Shown piece by piece: positions 1-7,485 of a stretch of DNA of 11,303 nt (its first letter is position 1; each line of letters begins with the position of its first letter). Where the stretch lies: contig JAURLB010000065.1 in NCBI GenBank assembly GCA_030831445.1, positions 1 to 11,303 on the forward strand. The letters run 5' to 3'. This DNA comes from Candidatus Nanopelagicales bacterium. Its GTDB lineage: Bacteria; Actinomycetota; Actinomycetes; S36-B12; UBA5976. The notes beneath the pieces were generated by a model. The model was given only the letters and a program-made list of their open reading frames with translations. It was not told the origin of the DNA and did no database searches. A program made the position numbers and the translations under genes.

Positions 1-1230
1 GAAGCAAACATCTTGCTGTCGGAACAGGTAACTGAAGATTCGCGAATTCTTTATAAACGAAATCCAGCAGATCGCATTCAAGCAGTCGCGCCTTGGCTCA
101 CTTTGGATGGCGATCCGTACCCTGCTGTAATTGATGGACGGGTTGTGTGGATTCTTGATGGTTATACGACGAGTGCCAACTATCCCTATAGCAAAGAGAC
201 AGTTATTGCTAGCGCTGTTACAGATTCTCTAGGTGTTCGAACTGTCACCTCTACTTTGAATTACATCCGTAACTCCGTGAAGGCAACAGTTGATGCTTAC
301 GATGGCACTGTCACGCTCTATGTTTGGGATGAAACAGATCCAATCGTAAAAGCTTGGCAAGGCGCGTTTCCAGAACTTTTCAAGAATAAGTCAGAGATGT
401 CGGCTGAATTGATGAGTCAGGTACGTTATCCGGAAGACCTTTTCAAGATTCAGCGAGATATCTTGCGCAAATATCACATCAGTGATCCTGGCGCTTTCTT
501 TACCGGAGAGAATTTCTGGATCATTCCAGATGACCCAACCCGTGGAACAGAAGGATTGTCTCAACCACCGTATTATTTAAATTTGAAGATGCCAGGAGAA
601 GATAAGTCAGTCTTTTCACTCACGAGTACGTTTGCACCACAACGACGTCCTTCACTAGCAGGATTCTTGGCAGTGAATTCAGATGCAAATTCGAACTACG
701 GAAAAATCACATTACTGCAATTGCCGAGTCAAACGACAATCCCAGGCCCTGTGCAGGCGCAGAATTTGTTTGAGTCCGACGCCGCTATTTCATCTGAACT
801 TTCGCTCTTGCGTCGTGGCGGAAGTAACGTCGTACTTGGAAATCTCTTGTCGCTACCGATTGGTGGTGGCATCTTGTATGTGCAACCGGTGTATGTTGAA
901 TCTGTCGGCGTAGGTGGGTTCCCACTCTTACGTAAAGTGCAAGTCGGATTTGGCCAGAAAGTGGTGCTCGCTGACACATTGGCTGAAGGCTTACGCCAAG
1001 TACTCGGAGACCAAACTCCTGACCCAGACCCAGGACCAGATCCAGAGCCCACAGGCACCCTCCAAGAGCAGTTAGAGGCAGCCCTCGCACGCGCAGCAAC
1101 CGCGTACGCTGAGGGTCAAGCAGCGCTTCGCAACAATGACTTTGCAGCCTACGGTCGCGCTCAAGAGAAACTCTCCAAAGCCCTTGCGCAGGCTCAGAAG
1201 TTAGCCAAACAGTTGGGAATTGGTGTCTAG
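1..1230 (+). CDS. UPF0182 family membrane-anchored protein, C-terminal part (5' end outside window)
   Basis: The reading frame is open from base 1 (Glu-Ala-Asn-Ile...) to TAG at 1228-1230, so 409 C-terminal residues are visible; the TTG at 13 is internal, not a start. The family is recognised from the segments DSRILYKRNPADRI, APWLTLDGDPYPAVIDGR and DGYTTSANYPYS, which are typical of UPF0182 (COG1615) proteins. Actinobacterial members are about 900-1000 residues, with several N-terminal transmembrane helices and a large C-terminal domain outside the membrane; their biochemical function is unknown. The visible part has no convincing membrane helix, as expected for the soluble domain. It ends with a Pro/Asp-rich linker (TPDPDPGPDPEPTG, about residues 339-352) and an Ala/Gln/Lys-rich, probably helical tail. 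The stop overlaps the next gene's GTG by one base, suggesting translational coupling. Family assignment is firm; role unknown. Confidence 0.93.
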   Translation, partial: EANILLSEQVTEDSRILYKRNPADRIQAVAPWLTLDGDPYPAVIDGRVVWILDGYTTSANYPYSKETVIASAVTDSLGVRTVTSTLNYIRNSVKATVDAYDGTVTLYVWDETDPIVKAWQGAFPELFKNKSEMSAELMSQVRYPEDLFKIQRDILRKYHISDPGAFFTGENFWIIPDDPTRGTEGLSQPPYYLNLKMPGEDKSVFSLTSTFAPQRRPSLAGFLAVNSDANSNYGKITLLQLPSQTTIPGPVQAQNLFESDAAISSELSLLRRGGSNVVLGNLLSLPIGGGILYVQPVYVESVGVGGFPLLRKVQVGFGQKVVLADTLAEGLRQVLGDQTPDPDPGPDPEPTGTLQEQLEAALARAATAYAEGQAALRNNDFAAYGRAQEKLSKALAQAQKLAKQLGIGV

Positions 1231-1862
1231 TGCTCTACTTACATGAGCGACAAGCGGTCGTTGATGCATGCAAGTTTCTGCAAGAGAAACATCTGGTGGT
1301 CGGAACTGCAGGCAATGTGTCAATTCGAAGGGATGATGACATCATCATTTCGCCTTCGGCCGTTGAGTACAGCCACATGAGTGTGACAGATATTGTCGTC
1401 GTTGATATGTCAGGCAATATTGTGGAAGGTAAATTAAAACCTTCATCTGAATTGCCGTTTCACATTTCAATCTACGAATCAACGAATTATCAAGCAATTG
1501 TTCATACTCATGCGCCAGCATCCACTGCACTATCTGTCGTCGTGGATGAGATTCCGATCACGCATTACTACGCAGCCCTTTTCGGTGGGGCTATCCGAGT
1601 TGCGCCATATGCTCTGTATGGAAGTGATGAACTTGCTGTACACATTGCAAAAGCGCTAGAAGGTCGAACTGCAGCACTCTTAGCAAACCATGGAGCAGTC
1701 ACTGTCGGTCTAGATATCAAAGGCGCAATTGGATTAGTCGAGTACCTTGAATATCTGTGTGATGTTGAGCTCAAAGTCCTTGCGACTGGCAGACCAGCAA
1801 AAGTGATAAGTCCGGCCGAACTCGACAAAGTAATTGCGAAACTAGATACCTATCGCCAATAG
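1230..1862 (+). CDS. Class II aldolase/adducin family protein, FucA-like sugar-phosphate aldolase
   Basis: This 210-residue protein has the length and zinc-site layout of L-fuculose-1-phosphate aldolase. Visible motifs are GTAGNVSIR (25-33, phosphate-binding region), PSSE with the likely catalytic Glu74, HTH (zinc ligands His92 and His94) and ANHG with the third zinc ligand His154. In E. coli FucA the equivalents are Glu73, His92, His94 and His155. Family members cleave ketose 1-phosphates into dihydroxyacetone phosphate and an aldehyde, or act as ribulose-5-phosphate 4-epimerases or methylthioribulose-1-phosphate dehydratases; the substrate here cannot be told from sequence. The start is GTG at 1230, overlapping the UPF0182 stop (TAGTG), with only a weak GGGA upstream, so expression probably depends on the upstream gene. 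No sugar kinase, isomerase or transporter lies nearby. The stop directly abuts that of the opposing gene at 1863. Confidence 0.88.
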   Translation: MLYLHERQAVVDACKFLQEKHLVVGTAGNVSIRRDDDIIISPSAVEYSHMSVTDIVVVDMSGNIVEGKLKPSSELPFHISIYESTNYQAIVHTHAPASTALSVVVDEIPITHYYAALFGGAIRVAPYALYGSDELAVHIAKALEGRTAALLANHGAVTVGLDIKGAIGLVEYLEYLCDVELKVLATGRPAKVISPAELDKVIAKLDTYRQ

Positions 1863-1875
1863 TTAGAGTTCTAAC
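1862..1875. repeat. Short inverted repeat across a tail-to-tail junction
   Basis: GTTAGA-GT-TCTAAC covers the last base of the aldolase stop codon and the stop codon of the opposing beta-CASP gene. It could form a 5-6 bp hairpin on either transcript. No T-run follows on either strand, so it is not a classical intrinsic terminator, and a repeat this short could arise by chance. Confidence 0.3.
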
Positions 1876-3242
1876 ACCTCTTCAAGAGCTGGTGCGTAGG
1901 CATTGAACCCTTTTTCTCGAAGTAATGAAGCAAACGTTTCGCTTGTATCTTCATCCCCATGAATTGCAAACACAACTTTTGGTCTTTGACGTGCGCCTTC
2001 CAGCCAGGAAATGAGCTCATCTCGATCTGCGTGCACGCTGAAGTAGTCCACAAGTTCTACTTGTGAATTCACTTCAATCTCTTGACCAAACATTTTCAAC
2101 TTTTTTGTGCCATCTAACAGGCTTCTGCCACGAGTGCCGACGGCTTGATATCCAGTCAGTATCACGGAGTTCTTCGGATCGGGAAGCATCCGTGCCAAGT
2201 GGTGCACAACCCTTCCACCAGTTGCCATTCCGCTTGCCGAAATAATGATGCACGGGTGTCGTTGTTGGTTAAGTGACTTTGATTCCTCGACACTCTGAAG
2301 TTGTGTGAGGTTGCCCGCGCTAAAAATATCTTCAGCATCCGCTTGGATCATTGGATTGATTTCCCACGACTTTTCTTTGAGTGCTCCGCGGTAAAACTCT
2401 AGAGCTTGAAGAGCCATGGGAGAGTCGACGAATATGGGAACAGATTCAATGAGCTGTTGTTCCAACAGCCGTTTGAGTTCCATCAAAATAATCTCGGTTC
2501 TGTCGACTGCAAATGCCGGTATCAATACGCTGCCACCACGCTTTATGGTCTGATTGATAACTCTTTCAAACGAACCATCAGGCTCTGTGTGTGATTCGTC
2601 TCCGTAGGTGGATTCAATCAAGATTGCATCGAAAGTTGCATCAGGTATCACTTCAGGATCGCGCAGCAATGGATGGTTACCTCTCCCCAAATCACCTGAA
2701 ATCAAAACCCGCTTCGATTCGATTTCTAAATCCACAAACGCTGCTCCAAGGATATGCCCGGCTGGATGGAACGTGAAAAATGTATCGGAAGTAATCTGAG
2801 TGCGAGTAGAGAACTTGACTTCCTTGATTAAGTCGAGAGTTCGTAGCACATCGTTTGTGTCATAGAGGGGGAGTGGATTCTTGTGTTTCGAGTATCCTTT
2901 TTTCGCGGCATACTCAGCATCTTCCATTTGGATCTTTGCTGAGTCAAGCAAAATTACCTGAACTAAGTCTCTGGTCCAAGGAGTCATATAAATCTTGCCT
3001 TTAAATCCGCTCTTCACAAGTCTTGGTAAATATCCGCAGTGATCGAGATGCGCATGCGTAATAACAACTGCTTCAATTTCGGCTGGCTGGATTGGGAACT
3101 TCTCCCAATTCTTCAGTCGTAGTTCCTTGATTCCTTGAAACATTCCACAGTCAACAAGGATGTTGCTGGTGGTACTTGAGAAAAGAAATTTGCTACCAGT
3201 AACAGTTCCGGCAGCACCTAGGAAATTAACACGGACACTCAT
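1863..3242 (-). CDS. MBL-fold beta-CASP ribonuclease-like protein (YSH1/CPSF73 type)
   Basis: This 459-residue protein is a complete beta-CASP metallo-beta-lactamase of the RNA-processing branch. Visible motifs are HAHLDHCG (HxHxDH, 63-68, two-zinc site), His163 in AGHILGA, Asp184 in SGDLGR, motif A Glu210 in ESTYG, the beta-CASP segment IPAFAVDRTE (241-250), SASGMATGGR (335-344), motif B His404 in SVHADRDEL, and motif C His428 in AIHGDED. The length and the C-terminal RNA-specificity domain match Thermus TTHA0252-like proteins, which act as endo- or exoribonucleases. By inference it is a cytoplasmic RNase in mRNA or tRNA maturation or decay. It lacks the longer C-terminal domain of RNase J. 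ATG at 3242 is chosen because MSVRVNFLGAAGTVTGS matches the usual N-terminus. There is no direct Shine-Dalgarno; a short leader ORF overlaps the start by ATGA. Confidence 0.93.
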   Translation of the reverse strand: MSVRVNFLGAAGTVTGSKFLFSSTTSNILVDCGMFQGIKELRLKNWEKFPIQPAEIEAVVITHAHLDHCGYLPRLVKSGFKGKIYMTPWTRDLVQVILLDSAKIQMEDAEYAAKKGYSKHKNPLPLYDTNDVLRTLDLIKEVKFSTRTQITSDTFFTFHPAGHILGAAFVDLEIESKRVLISGDLGRGNHPLLRDPEVIPDATFDAILIESTYGDESHTEPDGSFERVINQTIKRGGSVLIPAFAVDRTEIILMELKRLLEQQLIESVPIFVDSPMALQALEFYRGALKEKSWEINPMIQADAEDIFSAGNLTQLQSVEESKSLNQQRHPCIIISASGMATGGRVVHHLARMLPDPKNSVILTGYQAVGTRGRSLLDGTKKLKMFGQEIEVNSQVELVDYFSVHADRDELISWLEGARQRPKVVFAIHGDEDTSETFASLLREKGFNAYAPALEEVLEL

Positions 3243-3265
3243 AGGTTAAGTGTGGCTGAAGTCAT
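3239..3265 (-). CDS. Possible 8-codon leader ORF in front of the beta-CASP gene
   Basis: On the minus strand a GGAG (3275-3272) stands 6 bases before an ATG (3265-3263) that opens an ORF of eight codons, MTSATLNL. Its TGA (3241-3239) overlaps the ATG of the beta-CASP gene as ATGA. The beta-CASP ATG itself has no Shine-Dalgarno, so ribosomes reading this leader could re-initiate there. The ORF is very short, so chance is a real possibility; no attenuator codons or hairpin are evident. Confidence 0.3.
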   Translation of the reverse strand: MTSATLNL

Positions 3266-3289
3266 GGCTTACTCCAAGCACTACCCGAT

Positions 3290-3318
3290 TTGTCGCGGAC
3301 TGCTAAGACCACTAACAT
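3290..3318 (+). promoter_or_regulatory. Likely promoter of the initiator tRNA
   Basis: TTGTCG (3290-3295) and TAACAT (3313-3318) are separated by 17 bp, a good match to a housekeeping sigma -35/-10 pair. Transcription would begin near 3325, giving a leader of about 20 bases before the mature tRNA at 3344. The pair lies in the 101-bp gap (3243-3343) between the divergent beta-CASP gene and the tRNA. I see no clear promoter for the beta-CASP gene in that gap. Confidence 0.55.
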
Positions 3319-3343
3319 TCATCCATTCGCGAGAGTGCGATTC

Positions 3344-3428
<85 letters not shown>

Positions 3429-3430
<2 letters not shown>

Positions 3431-4703
3431 GCAGTCTATGCAACGGTCATTTGTGCGAAATCTCGATGAGCATGACGTTCTGAAGTCTTACCCGTCTAAG
3501 TTTGTAAATGAGTATCCACACGTGTGTTATTTGGATGGGAATTCTTTAGGGCGATTACCCAAGAAAACGATTGACGTTATTAACTCATTTCTGACCAATG
3601 AATGGGGCGAAAAAGTTGTTGAAGGCTGGACTGATTGGGTCGATGAAGCAGAGCACACAGGCGATTTAGTTGGTAGAAGTGCGCTAGGCGCTGAAAGCGG
3701 ACAGGTACTTGTGCTCGATACGACTTCAGTCAATTTGTATCAATTAGCAGTTGCCGCTATCAAAGCACGACCTGGGAGAAACACCATCATCATTGATGCA
3801 GCAAATTTTCCGACTGATCGCTACATCATGCAGGGTATTGCAAAACAGTTTGGACTGAACTTAGTTGTGATTGACAACGAGGATCCCCGAATGTCTGAAA
3901 ATGAACTTGTAACGCCAGAGTTGTTGCAGAAGTACATGAGTGACGATGTCGCCCTCGTATCATTGCAAGTAGTCAACTACCGATCTGGTTGCAAACAAGA
4001 CATCAAAGGATTAACTGATGTAGTTCGCAGTTACGGTGCGCTTTTATTATGGGATGCGGCTCATGCAATTGGCTCAGTTGAACTAGATTTTGACGCCAAT
4101 GGTGTCGATATTGCCGTGGGATGTACGTATAAATACGGAAACTCTGGACCGGGTTCGCCAGCCTGGATGTACGTGAACAAGAGTGTCCAGCATGAGCTTC
4201 AGGTTCCAATTCAAGGATGGTTTGCGCAAGAAAACCAATTTGAGATGGGCCCAGATTTCATTCGCACAACAGGGATGCGCGGATTTCAAATCGCCAGTCC
4301 GTCCCTACTTGGATTGCGTTCAGTGCAAGTGGCATTTCAGATGATTGAAGAAGCAGGAATTGGGGAAATTGCAAAGAAATGCCAGACTGGCACCACATTA
4401 ATGGTCGACCTTTTCGATGAGTGGCTTGAACCTCTCGGATTTTCGCTTGGCACACCGCGTGATCCCAATCTCCGTGGAGGACACGTGGCTCTCAAACATC
4501 CTGATGCCGAGATTATCGCTCGCGCTATGAGGAGTGACATCAAAGTGATTCCTGACTTTAGAGCACCTGATGTAATCCGAGTGGCTATTTCTCCTCTGAC
4601 AAACACCTACGAAGAAATTTATGAAGGGTTCTTCAGACTCAAAGAACTTGTTGAATCAAAGCAATACCTAAATTCCACATCAGCAGATTCGAGGGTACGA
4701 TGA
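3429..4703 (+). CDS. kynU: Kynureninase
   Basis: Kynureninase is a cytoplasmic PLP enzyme that splits kynurenine into anthranilate and alanine (or 3-hydroxykynurenine into 3-hydroxyanthranilate and alanine). The 424-residue product fits the family's 410-470. Visible motifs are YLDGNSLG (34-41) near the N-terminus, WDAAHAIG with Asp209 and His212 (PLP ring and phosphate region), and CTYKYGNSGPG with the Schiff-base lysine at 235. The frame is open upstream to 3252, but that stretch runs through the tRNA, so the start must be 3429 or the in-frame ATG at 3438 (421 residues). There is no Shine-Dalgarno at either. The stop overlaps the kynA start by ATGA, so the two are co-expressed. Codon use looks like that of the neighbours. 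The tail after about residue 408 is polar and poorly conserved-looking. Confidence 0.93.
4691..4695 (+). promoter_or_regulatory. Shine-Dalgarno of kynA
   Basis: GAGGG stands 4 bases before the kynA ATG, inside the last codons of kynU. It supports ATG at 4700 as the start and coupled translation of the pair. Confidence 0.5.
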
Positions 4704-5491
4704 ATTCGCATGAGTCAGCACTTAACTACAGCTCATACCTTGCGATTGATGAATTGCTGCAATTACAGCGACCTCTCTCCGATGGACCTGAACATGATGA
4801 ATTGTTATTTATAGTTATTCATCAAACCTACGAACTATGGTTCAAGCAGTTGATTCATGAAATGAAACAAGTTCAAGGGTCACTCGAAAGAGGAGACACT
4901 TTCTATTCACTTGCAATCTTGGGAAGAATTCGGACCATAATAAAAATCTGTGTCGCGCAAATCGACATCTTGGAAACTATGACCCCACTTCAATTTAATG
5001 CATTCCGAAGTCGATTGTCATCGGCCAGTGGCTTTCAGTCTGCACAGTTCAGAGAAGTTGAGGCTATTCTTGGGCGACGAGATAAGCGAATGAGTTCACA
5101 TCTCGTCCCTAAGGACCAAGAGCGAGTGAATGCCCATACAGTGTCAAACTCGCTCTGGGATTCTGTATTGCACTACATTGCCAAACGAGGATTGAGTGTT
5201 CCTACATCAATCTTGAATCGAAATGTCAGCGAAGCGTATGAAGCAAACATCGAGATACAAGATCTGCTTGTGACTTTGCATAAAAACGATGCTGAGGCTG
5301 CGCTTATCTGTGAGCGACTCGTAGACATTGATGAAGGATTGCAAGAGTGGCGATATCGACACGTGAAGATGGTGGAGCGAACGATTGGACACAAAGCCGG
5401 TACCGGCGGCTCAACCGGTGCTGACTACCTTGCATCGACGCTCTTTAAACCTGTTTTTCCAGACTTGTGGGAGATTCGAGATCGCCTCTAA
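4700..5491 (+). CDS. kynA: Tryptophan 2,3-dioxygenase
   Basis: This cytoplasmic haem enzyme opens the indole ring of L-tryptophan with O2 to give N-formylkynurenine, the first step of the kynurenine pathway. The 263-residue length fits bacterial family members (about 260-300). Visible motifs are FIVIHQTYELWFKQ with substrate-binding His41, FNAFRSRL with Phe99 and Arg103 at the positions of Tyr113 and Arg117 of the Xanthomonas enzyme, SASGFQS (108-114), RHVKMVERTIG with proximal haem ligand His221, and GTGGSTG with Thr235 that binds the substrate ammonium. All key positions are kept, so it should be active. Its product needs a formamidase (KynB) before kynureninase can act; none is encoded in this window. 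It ends 6 bp before the stop of the opposing TRIC gene. Confidence 0.95.
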   Translation: MNSHESALNYSSYLAIDELLQLQRPLSDGPEHDELLFIVIHQTYELWFKQLIHEMKQVQGSLERGDTFYSLAILGRIRTIIKICVAQIDILETMTPLQFNAFRSRLSSASGFQSAQFREVEAILGRRDKRMSSHLVPKDQERVNAHTVSNSLWDSVLHYIAKRGLSVPTSILNRNVSEAYEANIEIQDLLVTLHKNDAEAALICERLVDIDEGLQEWRYRHVKMVERTIGHKAGTGGSTGADYLASTLFKPVFPDLWEIRDRL

Positions 5492-5497
5492 ACGTCG

Positions 5498-5508
5498 TCA
5501 CTTTGTGA
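5498..5508. repeat. Short inverted repeat across the kynA / TRIC tail-to-tail junction
   Basis: TCAC-TTT-GTGA includes the stop codon of the minus-strand TRIC gene and lies 7 bases past the kynA stop. The 4-bp stem is weak and no T-run follows. It is listed because the other two convergent junctions also carry such a repeat. Confidence 0.2.
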
Positions 5509-6100
5509 GTGCCGGAGCATTCCAACCGAATTTGCCCGATAAAAACGTCATGAGGAATACAAGAAGCAGCGTACTTCCCCTGACTTCTGCATCGCCGAGC
5601 CACTGATCAACCGCCACGTAATACATCGCACCAAGTACTGCAGCACTTGCATACCACGGGCCTCGCTCCAAAAAGATTGGTCGTTTTCCTTGCATCAGAT
5701 TGGCAAGCGTGCCACCGCCAATCGCAGTAATGACACCAATCAAAATCGCAGCGCTCGCAGTCGCTTCGAGTGAAATTGCTTTCTCGGTTCCTACCAATAC
5801 AAATAAAGCAAGTGTTGTTGCATCAAGTGTAAGACCAATAGTTGAATGTTCAGTGATTCGTTCCGCAAAAGGCAACATCAAGAGTCCGCTTGTTACCGCA
5901 ACGGGTAAGTACCAGGCATTACTCAACGCGAGCACTTCTGTATCAAGCAGAACATCGCGAAGCATGCCTCCACCTAGAGCAGTGATGACTGATAGCAGAA
6001 TGACACCAACGAGCGGAGCTTTTTGTTTACTTGCAATTGCTGCGCCAAAAAGCGCACCGATGGCAATAGAGGCAAGATCAAGTATTGTGAAAATGCTCAT
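5498..6100 (-). CDS. TRIC / UPF0126 family cation-channel membrane protein
   Basis: This 200-residue protein is almost entirely hydrophobic helices, with two repeated halves of about three helices plus one more, as in the UPF0126/TRIC family (YicG- and YadS-like). Each half holds a glycine motif: VITALGGGMLRD (38-49) and VITAIGGGTLAN (123-134). Eukaryotic TRIC proteins form trimeric potassium channels in the sarcoplasmic reticulum; prokaryotic members have been shown to be trimeric channels, but their physiological role is unclear. In this protein the Arg-Asp pair after the second GGG is replaced by Ala-Asn (133-134). The ATG at 6100 has a strong Shine-Dalgarno. The gene follows hisN on the same strand after 44 bp, so it may be read from hisN and also from its own weak promoter. 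No histidine-related function is implied. Confidence 0.88.
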   Translation of the reverse strand: MSIFTILDLASIAIGALFGAAIASKQKAPLVGVILLSVITALGGGMLRDVLLDTEVLALSNAWYLPVAVTSGLLMLPFAERITEHSTIGLTLDATTLALFVLVGTEKAISLEATASAAILIGVITAIGGGTLANLMQGKRPIFLERGPWYASAAVLGAMYYVAVDQWLGDAEVRGSTLLLVFLMTFLSGKFGWNAPALTK

Positions 6101-6105
6101 CGTGT

Positions 6106-6111
6106 CTCCTT
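6106..6111 (-). promoter_or_regulatory. Shine-Dalgarno of the TRIC gene
   Basis: AAGGAG on the minus strand ends 5 bases before the ATG at 6100. It is the clearest ribosome-binding site in the window and fixes the TRIC start. Confidence 0.7.
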
Positions 6112-6123
6112 GGTACTTGGTAG

Positions 6124-6129
6124 ATCGTA
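6124..6129 (-). promoter_or_regulatory. Possible -10 element for the TRIC gene
   Basis: TACGAT on the minus strand lies 23 bases before the TRIC start, in the 44-bp gap after hisN. It would give a short leader that includes the Shine-Dalgarno. No -35 match is visible, so read-through from hisN is equally possible. Confidence 0.2.
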
Positions 6130-6144
6130 TCGGATGCTTTCAGT

Positions 6145-6942
6145 TCATGATGATTGAAAGATGGTGAGTAGTGCAGGGTGTAGTTTTGCATTCGACGTGA
6201 ATGCAGAGAGGCTGATGAGTGGAGATTCACCATTCATTCCTGTAATCATGCCACCGGCTCCTTCAACGATTGGGATAAGTGCTGCAACATCCCAAATTGC
6301 AAGTTTCGCTTCCGCTGCCACATCAACAGATCCTTCTGCAACCATCATGTGAGACCAAAAATCACCGTAAGCACGTTGCCGCCACGTAAGAGATTTGAGA
6401 GTCTGCAATTGGTCAGCCTTATGTATTGCTAGCCAATCTGAGTCATCGGAGTATGACAATGATGCTTCGTTGAGATTTTCCACATTGGAAACATGAATTG
6501 GAAGTTCGCTGCCATCTACGTGAGATGTGAAAGAGCCTGTCTCAATCGAACCCCACCACCTTCGACCAAGCATTGGTGCCGAGACCATTCCAAAACGCGG
6601 ATGTCCATTTTGGACATAACCAATCAAGGTCGCCCAAACTGGAACATTGCGAATAAAGTTTTTTGTGCCATCTATTGGATCTATGACCCAGTAACTGGCG
6701 TCGTCTGGAACTTTTGGATTGAATTCTTCTCCAACAACACTTTCATCGCCTCGAAGCTTAGAGAGCTGTTCTCGCAGCGCAATCTCAACTTCTCTATCTG
6801 CCCTAGTGACAGGTGTGGAATCTTCTTTTGTCTCGAACGGGACTATGCCTGACTTCGCATACTTCATGGAGATACCATCAGCAATATCGGCTAAATTTCG
6901 GACAATTCTCAACAATTGGTCTGCTGAAACTTCGTTAGCCAT
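6145..6942 (-). CDS. hisN: Histidinol-phosphatase, inositol-monophosphatase type
   Basis: HisN removes phosphate from L-histidinol phosphate, the penultimate stage of histidine synthesis, in the cytoplasm; actinobacteria use this Mg2+-dependent IMPase-fold enzyme. From the chosen start the protein has 265 residues, normal for the family. Metal-site motifs are GEE (71-73), DPIDGT (88-93) and WD with Asp218 in IWDVAALIPIVEGAGG. RAYGDFWSHMMVAEGSVDVAAE, near 190-211, resembles mycobacterial HisN and separates it from generic inositol phosphatases. Two in-frame ATGs are possible: 6948 (MPMANEV) and 6942 (MANEV). I prefer 6942 because TAGATT (6954-6949) lies exactly 6 bases before it, the leaderless spacing seen elsewhere here; neither ATG has a Shine-Dalgarno. 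Other his genes are not nearby. A different sugar-phosphate substrate cannot be excluded. Confidence 0.9.
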   Translation of the reverse strand: MANEVSADQLLRIVRNLADIADGISMKYAKSGIVPFETKEDSTPVTRADREVEIALREQLSKLRGDESVVGEEFNPKVPDDASYWVIDPIDGTKNFIRNVPVWATLIGYVQNGHPRFGMVSAPMLGRRWWGSIETGSFTSHVDGSELPIHVSNVENLNEASLSYSDDSDWLAIHKADQLQTLKSLTWRQRAYGDFWSHMMVAEGSVDVAAEAKLAIWDVAALIPIVEGAGGMITGMNGESPLISLSAFTSNAKLHPALLTIFQSS

Positions 6943-6948
6943 AGGCAT

Positions 6949-6954
6949 AATCTA
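6949..6954 (-). promoter_or_regulatory. -10 element for leaderless hisN
   Basis: TAGATT on the minus strand is followed by 6 bases and then ATG at 6942. This spacing would put the transcription start on the start codon. No -35 match is evident; the place where it would sit overlaps the first codons of the divergent DUF2231 gene. Confidence 0.4.
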
Positions 6955-6964
6955 CGTTGCAGAA

Positions 6965-6970
6965 TAGTGT
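6965..6970 (+). promoter_or_regulatory. -10 element for leaderless DUF2231 gene
   Basis: TAGTGT is followed by 6 bases and then GTG at 6977. It lies only 10 bp from the hisN -10 on the other strand. It is the reason to prefer GTG 6977 over TTG 6971 as the start. Confidence 0.4.
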
Positions 6971-6976
6971 TTGGCT

Positions 6977-7480
6977 GTGGAAATTAGCCAAACACTTTCT
7001 CGTTACTTTGATCTCTTCTTTGGCTTGCCATTGCATCCGCTTGTGGTGCACGGTGTAGTGGTGCTAGTGCCACTCTTTGCACTCTATGTGGCGTATCGTG
7101 TAGTTAAAGGCAAAGTAATTTCGCGAAATGCAATGTTTGTAGGCGTCATACTGCTCGTGATATCGGCAGCTTCCCGCTTGTCTGGTGAAGCCCTTGCATC
7201 ACGAATTGGGTACGAGTCCATTGAAGAAACAGGTCATCTCAGCGCGGGCAATATCTACCCGCTCACAATCTTCGGTTTTCTCGTTCTTGTCTGGCTCTAT
7301 AACAAGTCAATGCAACGTCGTCGCAATAGCCGTTGGTGGTTTGCGCCGTTGGTGAAAGGTTTGGTTGTGGTCTCAAGTGTTGCGATACTGCTCTTCACGC
7401 TTTGGACCGGACACACTGGAGCAACCAGTCACTGGCAAGGAGTGAGGGACTACACCGAGTTTGGAGATAGGCAACCTTAG
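6977..7480 (+). CDS. DUF2231 family membrane protein
   Basis: From GTG at 6977 this is a 167-residue integral membrane protein with four predicted helices (about 22-41, 51-68, 93-108 and 126-144). The segment GLPLHPLVVHG near the N-terminus, SGEALASRIG, and the late GHTGATSHWQG are typical of DUF2231 (COG4244) proteins. Histidines at 20, 25, 87, 146 and 152 sit near helix ends; several are conserved in the family, and haem or metal binding is a possible role, but this is inference and no function is established. TTG at 6971 would add two residues. The gene is divergent from hisN, with starts about 35 bp apart, and its stop overlaps that of rsgA by 4 bp on the other strand. It therefore forms a single-gene unit wedged between two minus-strand operons. 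Confidence 0.85.
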   Translation: MEISQTLSRYFDLFFGLPLHPLVVHGVVVLVPLFALYVAYRVVKGKVISRNAMFVGVILLVISAASRLSGEALASRIGYESIEETGHLSAGNIYPLTIFGFLVLVWLYNKSMQRRRNSRWWFAPLVKGLVVVSSVAILLFTLWTGHTGATSHWQGVRDYTEFGDRQP

Positions 7481-7485
7481 TTGTC
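7470..7485. repeat. Short inverted repeat across overlapping stop codons of DUF2231 and rsgA
   Basis: GGCAAC-CTTA-GTTGTC can form a 6-bp stem with one G-U pair and a 4-base loop. The loop and stem contain the stop codons of both convergent genes. There is no T-run on either side, so at best it is a weak bidirectional terminator or a 3'-end stabiliser. Confidence 0.3.

Noticed and set aside
13..15. TTG as a start for the UPF0182 gene
   Set aside because: The frame is open to base 1 with family-like residues, and the protein should be more than twice as long; the gene is cut by the window edge.
729..1058. Pro/Ser-rich antisense ORF opposite the UPF0182 tail
   Set aside because: Low-complexity mirror of the Asp/Pro linker with no family resemblance or ribosome site.
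3243..3248. TAACCT directly before the beta-CASP ATG as a leaderless -10
   Set aside because: It abuts the ATG with no spacer, and 6-7 bases downstream there is no in-frame start codon.
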